Source of the DNA: Catenulispora pinisilvae
GTDB taxonomy: Bacteria > Actinomycetota > Actinomycetes > Streptomycetales > Catenulisporaceae
Length of the DNA stretch: 38,215 nt
Direction: 5' to 3'
NCBI RefSeq assembly: GCF_015356865.1
Contig: NZ_JAAFZA010000091.1
Span: forward strand, 1 to 38,215
Under the pieces are notes generated by a model that worked only from the letters and a program-made list of their open reading frames with translations, did not search any database and had not been told where the DNA came from. Shown in pieces: positions 23,405 through 30,311 of the stretch (positions within the stretch are counted from its first letter, which is position 1; each line of letters opens with the position of its first letter). Both the position numbers and the translations under genes were made by a program.

Positions 23405-24051
23405 GCCGACCTCCGCTTGTTCCACGGCGTGAGCAGCCGTTGCGCGACCACCAGCAGCAGGTCGCAGGCCAGTGCCAGGGCCACGATGACCACGATGCCG
23501 GTCACCGCCAGGTCCGACCGGCTCAGCTGGGCCGCGGCCGTGAACAGGGCGCCGAACGCCCCGACGCCGATCACCGTGCCGACGCTGACCATGCTGACGT
23601 TGCCGACCGTCGCCACCCGCAGCCCGGCCATGATCGGCGGCACCGCCAGCGGCAGGTCGACGGCGACCAGCCGGCGCGCGCCGGTGTAGCCCATCGCGAT
23701 GGCTGCGAGCCGGACGTCCTCGGGGATCCCGCGGATGCCCTCCACGATGTTCGGGACCAGCGCCGCGAGGCTGTACACCGACAGCGGGATGATGACCGTG
23801 GTCTGCGTCAGTCCGGTGGAGGGGACCAGCAGCACGAACAACGCGATGGACGGCAGGGAGTAGATGACGGTCAGCAGTCCGACCACCGCCGGGTAGATCT
23901 TGGGGTAGCGCACGCACAGCAGCGCGATCGGCAGCGCGGCGATCAGCCCGAACAGCACCGACAGCAGCGCCATCGTCAGCTGTTGCTGGATCAGGGATCC
24001 GTATGTGCCCAGATAACTGGGGATGTGGGGGAACAGGCCGGCGGACCGCAT
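23401..24051 (-). CDS. Quaternary-amine ABC transporter permease (first)
   Basis: A 216-residue membrane subunit, partner of the permease at 22727. It has the family's opening helix (IQQQLTMALLSVLFGLIAALPIALL) and the coupling segment PNIVEGIRGIPEDVRLAAIAMGYTGARRLVAVDLPLAVPPIMAGLR. The ATG at 24051 overlaps the ATPase stop by one base (TGATG), and its own stop overlaps the next permease start (GTGA). Length and topology are typical of OpuCB/OpuCD-like proteins. Confidence 0.95.
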   Translation of the reverse strand: MRSAGLFPHIPSYLGTYGSLIQQQLTMALLSVLFGLIAALPIALLCVRYPKIYPAVVGLLTVIYSLPSIALFVLLVPSTGLTQTTVIIPLSVYSLAALVPNIVEGIRGIPEDVRLAAIAMGYTGARRLVAVDLPLAVPPIMAGLRVATVGNVSMVSVGTVIGVGAFGALFTAAAQLSRSDLAVTGIVVIVALALACDLLLVVAQRLLTPWNKRRSA

Positions 24052-25268
24052 CAGACGGTCTCCGGATTGTCGTCGCGATCGCCTTGGCCGCCTGGCGTGA
24101 CCGGGTTGACCGGGTCGCCTGCGTCGCTCAGGTCACCACGGCCGGTGTCCGGAACGCTGGCGCTCTGCGCGGCCCGGATCGCCGGCACCAGTTCCTCGAC
24201 CGACGCGACCCCGACGACCCGCCCGTCCTCGGCCACCCCGACCGCCCGGCTGGACGGCGACAGGATCGCCGAGTCCAGGGCGGCGCGCAGCGAGTCGGTC
24301 TCGGCGCCGAACGTGTGCCCGTAGGAGACGAGCTCGCCGACCGCCACCTTCGTCAGATCCCCGTCCGCCGGCACCTGCTCGGCGGTCAGCCAGCCCAACG
24401 GCTTGTGCCCGCCGTCCACGACCAGCAGCCAGGGCTGCGCGCCCCTGCGGGCCAGCACCTCCGCGGCCGGCGCGTCCCGCGCGACCACCGGCTCGGGCCG
24501 CAGCGGGACGCCGGTGGAGGAGAAGAACGACAGCCGCCGCACGCCCCGGTCCAGCCCGAGGAAGCTCTCGACGAACTCGTTCTTGGGGTTGGCCAGCAGC
24601 TCGGTCGGGGTGTCGAACTGTTCGAGCACGCCGCCGGTGTTCAGCACCGCGACCTTGTCGCCGAGCTGGATCGCCTCGTCGATGTCGTGGGTGACGAACA
24701 GGATGGTCTTGCTTAGCTCGGACTGGAGCCGCAGCAGTTCGGTCTGCAGGTCCTTGCGCACCACGGGGTCCACGGCGCTGAAGGGCTCGTCCATCAGCAG
24801 CACCGGTGGATCGGCGGCCAGCGCCCGCGCGACGCCGACCCGCTGCTGCTGACCGCCGGAGAGCTGGAACGGGTAGCGCTTCGCGTGGGACTCCTCGAGC
24901 CCGACGGTCGTCAGCAGCTCCATGGCCCGCTCGCGCGCCTTGTCCCTGGACCAGCCCAGCAGGCGCGGCACGGTCATCACGTTGGCCAAGACCGTCCGGT
25001 GCGGGAACAGACCGGCGTTCTGGATCACGTAGCCGATCCCGCGCCGCAGCTCCGGTGCGGACTTGGACCGCACGTCCACCCCGTCGATGAGGATCTCGCC
25101 GCCGGTGGGCTCGATCATCCGGTTGACCATCCGCAGCAGGGTGGTCTTGCCGGACCCGGATGGACCCACCAGCACCGTGATGCGCCCGCTGTCGGCGGTC
25201 AGGTCGGTCGCCGCCACGGCCACCGTCCCGTCCGGGTACGTCTTTCCGACCTGCACGAAGGAAATCAC
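24051..25268 (-). CDS. Quaternary-amine ABC transporter ATPase with CBS domains
   Basis: A 405-residue ATPase of the OpuCA/ProV type. Walker A is GPSGSGKTT (35-43), the Q-loop is VIQNAGLFPH, the signature is LSGGQQQRV (136-144), Walker B is VLLMDEP and the H-loop is VTHDIDEA. After about residue 255 come two CBS-like modules (LLVVDGGHKPLGWLTAEQV; SRAVGVAEDGRVVGVASVEEL), which in OpuA/OpuC sense ionic strength or cyclic di-AMP. The C-terminal 35 residues are Gly/Asp-rich and disordered. GTG 25268 is chosen because it gives the usual MISFxxVxKxYPDG start and lies at leaderless distance from a TAGGCT -10 box; an upstream GTG at 25316 is possible. It heads the four-gene import operon. Confidence 0.95.
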   Translation of the reverse strand: MISFVQVGKTYPDGTVAVAATDLTADSGRITVLVGPSGSGKTTLLRMVNRMIEPTGGEILIDGVDVRSKSAPELRRGIGYVIQNAGLFPHRTVLANVMTVPRLLGWSRDKARERAMELLTTVGLEESHAKRYPFQLSGGQQQRVGVARALAADPPVLLMDEPFSAVDPVVRKDLQTELLRLQSELSKTILFVTHDIDEAIQLGDKVAVLNTGGVLEQFDTPTELLANPKNEFVESFLGLDRGVRRLSFFSSTGVPLRPEPVVARDAPAAEVLARRGAQPWLLVVDGGHKPLGWLTAEQVPADGDLTKVAVGELVSYGHTFGAETDSLRAALDSAILSPSSRAVGVAEDGRVVGVASVEELVPAIRAAQSASVPDTGRGDLSDAGDPVNPVTPGGQGDRDDNPETV

Positions 25269-25275
25269 CCCCGAG

Positions 25276-25281
25276 AGCCTA
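25276..25281 (-). promoter_or_regulatory. -10 box for a leaderless transporter operon
   Basis: TAGGCT on the minus strand matches TANNNT and lies at -13 to -8 relative to the GTG start at 25268. There is no good ribosome-binding site before that GTG. This points to transcription starting at the start codon. No clear -35 is seen. Confidence 0.5.
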
Positions 25282-25342
25282 GCCGGTAGGCCGGTCAAAG
25301 GTCGGTCAAGCCTCACGATGCGGAAGGTGCCCGTCTCAATCC

Positions 25343-25378
25343 GATGAGCCGTGGCGTCCTGATGAGTCGTGGCGTCCC
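25343..25378. repeat. 18-bp tandem repeat in the divergent promoter region
   Basis: GATGAGCCGTGGCGTCCT (25343-25360) is followed directly by GATGAGTCGTGGCGTCCC (25361-25378), with two mismatches. A second direct repeat, AGAACCATCA, occurs at 25404 and 25428. Both lie between the leftward transporter operon and the rightward nitronate monooxygenase gene and may be regulator sites. Confidence 0.75.
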
Positions 25379-25447
25379 GGTCGGCAAAGCCACGGCCACT
25401 ACAAGAACCATCAGATGAACCAGCACGAGAACCATCACTAGAACCTG

Positions 25448-25476
25448 TTGCAGTTTTGCGCCGCCGCCCCTACCGT
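25448..25476 (+). promoter_or_regulatory. Promoter for a leaderless nitronate monooxygenase mRNA
   Basis: TTGCAG (25448-25453) and TACCGT (25471-25476) are separated by 17 bases. The -10 box ends 8 bases before the ATG at 25484, and there is no ribosome-binding site. The spacing predicts that transcription begins at the start codon. Confidence 0.6.
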
Positions 25477-25483
25477 CCCCACC

Positions 25484-26614
25484 ATGCGAACCCCGCTCTC
25501 AGCAGCCTTGGGCCTGGAATTCCCGCTGTTCGCGTTCAGCCACTGCCGCGACGTCGTCGCGGCCGTCACCCGGGCCGGGGGCCTGGGCGTCCTGGGCGCG
25601 GTCTACTTCACCCCCGACGAGCTCGAGACCGAGCTCCGCTGGCTCGACGCGCACACCGACGGCAAACCGTACGGCGTCGACGTCGTCATGCCGGCCTCCC
25701 TCTCCTCCTCCGTCAACGAGGCCTCCGCCAAGGACTCGGCGCGGACCAGCATGGAGGAGACGCTGAAGTCCTACATCCCCGACCACCACCGCGACTTCGT
25801 CGAGGGCATCCTCGACAAGTACGAGGTGCCCGAACTCCCCGCCGACGGCGACCACAGCCACCAGTTGCTGGGCTGGACCGACGCCACCGCCCGGCCGCAG
25901 GTCGAGGTGGCGCTGGAGCACCCGATCGCCTTGCTGGCCAGCGCGCTGGGCCCGCTGCCGGCCGACATCGTGGAGCTGGCGCACCGGAACAACGTCCGCA
26001 CCGCGGGCCTGGCCTCCAGCGCCCACCACGCCCGCAAGCAGGTCGACTCCGGCGTCGACATCATCGTCGCGCAGGGCACCGAGGCCGGCGGGCACACCGG
26101 CGAGATCTCCACGATGGTGCTGATCCCGGAAGTCGTCGACGCGGTGGGGGACACCCCGGTCCTGGCCGCCGGCGGGATCGGCGACGGCCGTCAGGTCGCG
26201 GCGGCCATGGCCCTGGGCGCGCAGGGCGCCTGGACCGGCTCGATCTGGCTGACGGTCGCCGAGGCCGACACCGACCCGCGCGTGGTCCCCAAGCTGCTGG
26301 CCGCGTCCTCGCGCGACACCGTCCGCTCCCGCGCGCTCACCGGCAAACCGGCACGCCAGCTGCGCACCGACTGGACCGACGCCTGGGAGGGCACTGATTC
26401 CCCCGGCGCGCTGCCGATGCCGTTGCAGTACATGCTGGTCTCCGAGGCGCACCGCCGCATCGCCCGGGCCGGCCGCACCGAGTTGATGGGCATGCCGGTC
26501 GGCCAGATCGTCGGTTCGATGACCGATGTCCGACCGGTGCGCGAGGTGATCTACCAACTCATCGAGGAGTACGCGGCGGCCGTCGAGCGGCTGGGCGCGA
26601 TCACCGAGGCGTGA
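25484..26614 (+). CDS. Nitronate monooxygenase (2-nitropropane dioxygenase family)
   Basis: A 376-residue FMN-dependent TIM-barrel enzyme that oxidises nitronates or related carbanions. The catalytic histidine is His204 in the motif GTEAGGHTGE. The phosphate-binding strand-loop is VLAAGGIGDGRQVAAAMALGAQGAWTGS. ATG 25484 begins the usual first strand (MRTPLSAALGLEFPLFAFSH) and fits a leaderless promoter; the frame is open to 25448 but that part carries the promoter. The gene is alone on its strand, divergent from the transporter operon. The physiological substrate is unknown; many actinomycete members detoxify propionate-3-nitronate. Confidence 0.93.
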   Translation: MRTPLSAALGLEFPLFAFSHCRDVVAAVTRAGGLGVLGAVYFTPDELETELRWLDAHTDGKPYGVDVVMPASLSSSVNEASAKDSARTSMEETLKSYIPDHHRDFVEGILDKYEVPELPADGDHSHQLLGWTDATARPQVEVALEHPIALLASALGPLPADIVELAHRNNVRTAGLASSAHHARKQVDSGVDIIVAQGTEAGGHTGEISTMVLIPEVVDAVGDTPVLAAGGIGDGRQVAAAMALGAQGAWTGSIWLTVAEADTDPRVVPKLLAASSRDTVRSRALTGKPARQLRTDWTDAWEGTDSPGALPMPLQYMLVSEAHRRIARAGRTELMGMPVGQIVGSMTDVRPVREVIYQLIEEYAAAVERLGAITEA

Positions 26615-26640
26615 GCCGGCCGGCGGCGCCGCGGATCGGA

Positions 26641-26680
26641 CCACGTACGGCCACGTAAGACCACGTAAGACCACGTACGG
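26641..26680. repeat. Four 10-bp tandem repeats, CCACGTA-rich
   Basis: CCACGTACGG, CCACGTAAGA, CCACGTAAGA and CCACGTACGG follow without gaps. Every unit carries CCACGTA, so the word repeats on one face of the helix. It lies 27 bases after the nitronate monooxygenase stop. Confidence 0.95.
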
Positions 26681-26901
26681 CGTGACCGTCGTTACCGATC
26701 AGACCGCGTAAGGAGCGCCACGCTGGACATCTGCGGTCGTTCGGGACTGCGAACACCCGTAAGGGGTAGAGGCGGAAAATCATCCACATCCGCCGATAAC
26801 CGTGCGGTCACCGCCTGTCACACCGTACTCTGCGAACTGGCACCGGTGAGCCCCCGCGGTTCCGGTGCCCAACCGGTCACGCCGAGGGCAGACGCGACCG
26901 G

Positions 26902-26959
26902 GACACCGGGGTCTCTTTCCGCGCTCTAGAGGCCCCGGTGTCGGTCGTTCGGTTAGCGT
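26902..26959 (+). promoter_or_regulatory. Hairpin and -10 box before the APH-like gene
   Basis: GACACCGGGG (26902-26911) pairs perfectly with CCCCGGTGTC (26933-26942) around a 21-base loop. TAGCGT (26954-26959) follows, at -12 to -7 from the ATG at 26966, and fits a leaderless -10 box. The hairpin could terminate upstream transcription before this promoter. Confidence 0.5.
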
Positions 26960-26965
26960 GGGCCG

Positions 26966-27838
26966 ATGGGTGACTTCATATACGGACAGGACCTGGTCCG
27001 GGCGCTGCTGAAGGACCAACATCCTGATCTGGCGGATCTCGAACTCCGCGACGTCCCCGGCGGTTGGGGCAACCAGCAGTTCCGGCTCGGCGCGGACTTG
27101 GCCGTACGGATGCCGCGTGGCGAGGTGCCCTCGTTTCAGGCGCGGCTGGAACAGAGATGGCTGCCGACGTTCGTTGATCGCCTGCCGCTGCCCACGCCGA
27201 TGCCGGTGCGGGTCGGCGAACCGTCGGAGCTGTTCGGGTACCCCTGGACAATCATGCGCTGGGTCGAGGGCGAACCGGCCGACCAGGCGCCGATCACCCG
27301 CGCCGAGTCGGCGGACGCCTTGGCGGGATTCCTCGCCGCACTGCACCAGCCGGCCCCCGCCGACGCCCCGGTCAGCGAGCGGCGCGTCGATGGCGAGGCC
27401 ACGATCCAGCGCTGGCTCGCGGACCTGGAGGACCGGGAGGTCGCCGAGGCGGCCCGCGAGGTCTGGCTGACGGCCGTCGCGGCGCCGAAGTGGCGGGGCG
27501 GGGCGGTGTGGCTGCACACCGATCTGCATCCGGCCAACGTCGTCGTGCGGGACGGGATGCTGGCCGGCGTGGTCGACTTCGGCGACCTGGGGTCCGGCGA
27601 TCCGGCGATCGACCTGTCGGCCGCCTGGATCCTGCTGCCCGCAGGTTCGGCGGACCGGTTCTTCGAGGTCTACCAGCGTGCCGACGACGCCGACATCACC
27701 CGGGCCCGCGGCTGGGCCGTGCTGCGCGCGATGACGTTGATCGCGATCGGGCGGGCCGGCCGGCTCGGCAGGCCCGGCGGCAAGCCGACGTGGGAACCGG
27801 CCGGATATGCCACCCTGGAGCGCGCGCTGAGCGCTTGA
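26966..27838 (+). CDS. APH-family (aminoglycoside phosphotransferase-like) small-molecule kinase
   Basis: A 290-residue kinase-fold protein. The catalytic loop is WLHTDLHPANVVV with the general base Asp186, and the metal-binding DFGD is Asp204 in GVVDFGDLGSGDPAIDLSAA. The N-lobe contains AVRMPR with the phosphate-binding basic residue. Members phosphorylate antibiotics, macrolides, choline, homoserine or other hydroxyl compounds; the substrate here is not readable. No resistance or antibiotic genes are near. No ribosome-binding site is visible, which agrees with leaderless expression. The stop codon starts a five-copy 20-bp repeat. Confidence 0.92.
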   Translation: MGDFIYGQDLVRALLKDQHPDLADLELRDVPGGWGNQQFRLGADLAVRMPRGEVPSFQARLEQRWLPTFVDRLPLPTPMPVRVGEPSELFGYPWTIMRWVEGEPADQAPITRAESADALAGFLAALHQPAPADAPVSERRVDGEATIQRWLADLEDREVAEAAREVWLTAVAAPKWRGGAVWLHTDLHPANVVVRDGMLAGVVDFGDLGSGDPAIDLSAAWILLPAGSADRFFEVYQRADDADITRARGWAVLRAMTLIAIGRAGRLGRPGGKPTWEPAGYATLERALSA

Positions 27839-27930
27839 AGTGCGTACTCGGCGGTTGAAGTGCGCACTCAGCATTTGAAGCGCGAACTCAACACCTGAAG
27901 TGCGAACTCAACACCTGAAGTACGGGCTGA
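27835..27930. repeat. Five 20-bp tandem repeats carrying the APH stop codon
   Basis: Units start at 27835, 27855, 27875, 27895 and 27915 with the pattern (T/C)TGAAG-TGCG-ACTC. The real stop is TGA at 27836-27838. TGA recurs at 27856, 27876, 27896 and 27916, so stop codons occur in all three frames within 80 bases. Confidence 0.95.
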
Positions 27931-27968
27931 TCATGCGCATCGCCCGCTGACAACCAGAACCGCCCCCA

Positions 27969-28008
27969 CCCTCGTGGTAGCCGATGGAGGCAGGGACACC
28001 ACGAGGGG
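27969..28008 (+). promoter_or_regulatory. Hairpin that hides the sigma-factor ribosome-binding site
   Basis: CCCTCGTGGT (27969-27978) pairs perfectly with ACCACGAGGG (27998-28007). The GAGGGG (28003-28008) that serves the ATG at 28016 lies in the right arm. The 19-base loop carries a second purine stretch GGAGG (27986-27990). Translation may be low unless the stem is opened. Confidence 0.6.
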
Positions 28009-28015
28009 CGGCCAC

Positions 28016-28558
28016 ATGCAAAGACCTGACGACGACGAGTTCAGCGAACTCGTCGCCGCTCGTTCCCACACGCTGCGGCGCACCGCGTACTTGATGTGCG
28101 GCGACTGGCACCAGGCCGAGGACCTGACCCAGATCGCGTTCATCAAGCTGCACGCCGCCTGGGGCCGGGTGCGCCGTCGTGAGGATCTGGACGCCTATCT
28201 CCGCAAGACCCTGCTCCGCGCCTGCATCGACGAGAAGCGGCACGTCCGGTGGCGCCGGGAGTACCCCGGCTCGGACGATCTGCCGGACCGTCCGGCCACC
28301 GACAGCGCGCCGGACACGGCCGCCGCCGACCGCGACCTTCTCGTCGCGGCGCTGCGCACGCTGCCGCCCGGGCAGCGCGCGGTATTGGTACTGCGCTTCT
28401 GGGAGGACCAGAGCGTGGAGGAGACCGCCCGGTTGTTGGGGTGCTCGGCCGGCACCGTCAAGAGCCAGACGGCCCGGGGTCTGGCGGCGTTGCGCGTGGA
28501 AATCGCGAGCTCCGCGCACGCCGCCGATCCCGACCTGCTCACGTGGAAGGAAGGATGA
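28016..28558 (+). CDS. SigE-family ECF RNA polymerase sigma factor
   Basis: A 180-residue ECF sigma factor. Region 2 covers about residues 8-75 (FSELVAARSHTLRRTAYLMCGDWHQAEDLTQIAFIKLHAAW), and region 4 about 105-165 (LLVAALRTLPPGQRAVLVLRFWEDQSVEETARLLGCSAGTVKSQTARGLAALR), with the helix-turn-helix intact. ATG 28016 is chosen because GAGGGG lies 7 bases upstream; the upstream ATG at 27974 has no ribosome-binding site. The stop overlaps the start of the next gene (ATGA), so it is coupled to a membrane protein that probably controls it. Confidence 0.95.
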   Translation: MQRPDDDEFSELVAARSHTLRRTAYLMCGDWHQAEDLTQIAFIKLHAAWGRVRRREDLDAYLRKTLLRACIDEKRHVRWRREYPGSDDLPDRPATDSAPDTAAADRDLLVAALRTLPPGQRAVLVLRFWEDQSVEETARLLGCSAGTVKSQTARGLAALRVEIASSAHAADPDLLTWKEG

Positions 28559-30093
28559 GCATGGCTGAGGAAGAAGTGGACTGGGCTCGCGAACTGTTCG
28601 ACCGGACCCGGGGGGCGGGCGAGCCCGGATGGATCGCCGACCCCGCGGTGCTCGCCCACGCCGGGGACCGGCGGCGGCGGTTCCGGATGGCGGGCGCCGG
28701 CGGCGGGCTGGCCGGGGTGGTGGCGCTGACCGTCGCCGTGGCGGTGGGGCTGGGCGCCGGGACCGCCGATCTCGGTTCGCAGCCGGGGCCCGGCGGTGCC
28801 TGGGGCGGCAGGCCGCTGTCGAACGTCTTCAACTACGTCACGAACATGGGCACGAGCGAGCAGCCCGGCGACAAGTCCGGCATCGTATACATCCCGCAAC
28901 CGGCGGCGGTGAACCTGGCGGCGGTGCTAGGGCAGATGGATCCCACCCTCACCCACTTCAACGGTTCCCGGGACCAAGCGCACCTGCGCATCGTCGCCGC
29001 CTCGGACGCGCGGGCGAAGACGGCCAACGAGATCATCATGACGTCGGTCTGGACGAATGACATTCTTCGTCAGTCCGGCCAGCTGACCTTCACGCTCTCC
29101 TCCTCCAGCGGGTGGGCGCAGACCATCGGGGCGACGGTCGGGTTCGCCACCGACAAGCTCGCCGCGCCCTGCGACATTCCGTTCTCCGGCGACCAGCCGG
29201 TGACAGGACAGTCGGTGACAGGGGCCTCGTCCATGCCCCTGCTGGCCGCGCAGTGGTCGTCCTGCGCGGTGACGCGTCTCCCGGACGGCTCCACGACCGG
29301 CAGCGCCTCGGCGAAGATCGGCAAGGGCACCGCGACCGTCGCGCTCCGGCAGTTCGCCGACGGCGAGTTGTTCTCCGTTGTCGCGCAGGACTTCCAGACG
29401 CCGTGGCAGGAGTCGGCACCGGATCCGGCGACCGTGGTCCAGCCGACACCGTGGACCGCGCAGTCCCTGGCCTCGGCCCTGGCCGATCCGGCGATCCACT
29501 CCGGCTGGAGCCTGCTCCCGCCTCCTGATCCGGACGGAAAGCTGCTGCTGCCCGCCGACTTGGGGACGGGTTGGTCCTTCGACACCGGACAGGCGGACCA
29601 GGGCACCAGCGGGATGTTGCAAGCCGTCAACGGCTGCGACGCCCAGGGGAGCGTGCCGTTGTCGAAGACCGGATCGGACACGCACTATTGGGGTCCGCTG
29701 CCGAACGGCGTCACCGGCACGGCGGTTGAAGGCGAGTACTTCCTCGCCCACGGTTCCGGTGCGCAAGACATGGCCAAGGTCCGGGCGGCGGCCCAGGGCG
29801 GATGTAAGGTCGGGCCGGTCGACTACTCGAAGGACACGGTCACGCCGCTGCCGGCCGGGATCGGCGACGAGGCGTTCGCGCAGACCATGCCGGATCTGGG
29901 GATCGTCAGCGTCTACGTCCGCGTCGGCGACACGATCCTGCGGACTGACCTGTCCAACTCCAACCACGTCCGAGACCAGACCTGGACCACCAAGACTCCG
30001 CTCGACCTGAGCTCGGCGGCCGATCAGCAGTGGCTCGCGGGCATCGGACGGTCCATGGTCTCCCGCTACTCCGGCGGCGCGACCCACCACTAA
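28555..30093 (+). CDS. Sigma-factor-coupled membrane protein, putative anti-sigma / sensor
   Basis: A 512-residue single-pass membrane protein. Residues 1-45 are an acidic, helical cytoplasmic part (EEEVDWARELFDRTRG ... DPAVLAHAGDRRRRFRM). Residues 46-68 are a transmembrane helix. The 440-residue extracellular part is beta-rich with several Trp and Cys residues (APCDIPFSGD, WSSCAVTRL, NGCDAQGS, GGCKVGP). There is no classical zinc anti-sigma motif HxxxCxxC in the cytoplasmic part. The ATGA overlap with the sigma-factor gene suggests it holds the sigma factor at the membrane, as similar proteins in SigE-family operons do. ATG 28561 is an equally good start. I recognise no domain in the outer part. 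Confidence 0.8.
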   Translation: MSMAEEEVDWARELFDRTRGAGEPGWIADPAVLAHAGDRRRRFRMAGAGGGLAGVVALTVAVAVGLGAGTADLGSQPGPGGAWGGRPLSNVFNYVTNMGTSEQPGDKSGIVYIPQPAAVNLAAVLGQMDPTLTHFNGSRDQAHLRIVAASDARAKTANEIIMTSVWTNDILRQSGQLTFTLSSSSGWAQTIGATVGFATDKLAAPCDIPFSGDQPVTGQSVTGASSMPLLAAQWSSCAVTRLPDGSTTGSASAKIGKGTATVALRQFADGELFSVVAQDFQTPWQESAPDPATVVQPTPWTAQSLASALADPAIHSGWSLLPPPDPDGKLLLPADLGTGWSFDTGQADQGTSGMLQAVNGCDAQGSVPLSKTGSDTHYWGPLPNGVTGTAVEGEYFLAHGSGAQDMAKVRAAAQGGCKVGPVDYSKDTVTPLPAGIGDEAFAQTMPDLGIVSVYVRVGDTILRTDLSNSNHVRDQTWTTKTPLDLSSAADQQWLAGIGRSMVSRYSGGATHH

Positions 30094-30095
30094 GG

Positions 30096-30133
30096 GTTCC
30101 GCATCCGGATTCTGCATCCGGGTCCTCATACGG
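30096..30133. repeat. 13-bp degenerate repeat just after a stop codon
   Basis: GTTCCGCATCCGG (30096), ATTCTGCATCCGG (30109) and GTCCTCATACGG (30122, one base shorter) follow one another. The array begins 2 bases after the stop of the sigma-coupled membrane protein (30091-30093). Confidence 0.88.
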
Positions 30134-30206
30134 CTCGTCGGCACACCGCGTCGCGGTCGCCGGCGAGCCGTTCGACGCGTGGTTCGGCCAGCCGTTCGCA
30201 ACAAAC

Positions 30207-30220
30207 AGGAACTCGTTCTA
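30207..30220. promoter_or_regulatory. KstR-like operator upstream of the acyl-CoA synthetase operon
   Basis: AGGAACTCGTTCTA matches 7 of the 8 fixed positions of the mycobacterial KstR consensus TNNAACNNGTTNNA; only the first T is different. It lies about 90 bases before the synthetase start. KstR is the TetR repressor of cholesterol and steroid catabolism. No kstR gene is in the window. Confidence 0.5.
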
Positions 30221-30264
30221 GTTTCGCCCCGCGTAGCCCTTGCAGCCTCTCAGGGCCCGTGTTG

Positions 30265-30297
30265 TACTCCACTACTGACGATCCATCAGATGGAGTA
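30265..30297. promoter_or_regulatory. Nested inverted repeats before the acyl-CoA synthetase gene
   Basis: TACTCCA (30265-30271) pairs with TGGAGTA (30291-30297). Inside it, TCCATC-A-GATGGA (30282-30294) is a second perfect palindrome. A GGCGGGAG ribosome-binding site (30298-30305) follows directly. It may be a second operator or a leader hairpin. Confidence 0.45.
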
Positions 30298-30311
30298 GGC
30301 GGGAGTCGCGC

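Larger units (their letters stand above)
26615..26965. other. Intergenic region with repeats and hairpins, no gene
   Basis: This 351-base gap holds the 10-bp repeat at 26641, a small stem (GGCGGA/TCCGCC around 26771-26795), the 10-bp hairpin at 26902 and a -10-like box just before the next gene. Six-frame reading gives no protein-like frame. A TCATCCACA word resembles a DnaA box but is single. Confidence 0.6.

Noticed and set aside
26775-26795. DnaA box (TCATCCACA) as sign of an origin
   Set aside because: Only one imperfect box is present, with no AT-rich unwinding region and no dnaA, dnaN or rpmH nearby.
26966-27838. Aminoglycoside resistance gene
   Set aside because: Only the general APH fold can be seen; the family includes many non-resistance kinases and no mobile or resistance context exists.
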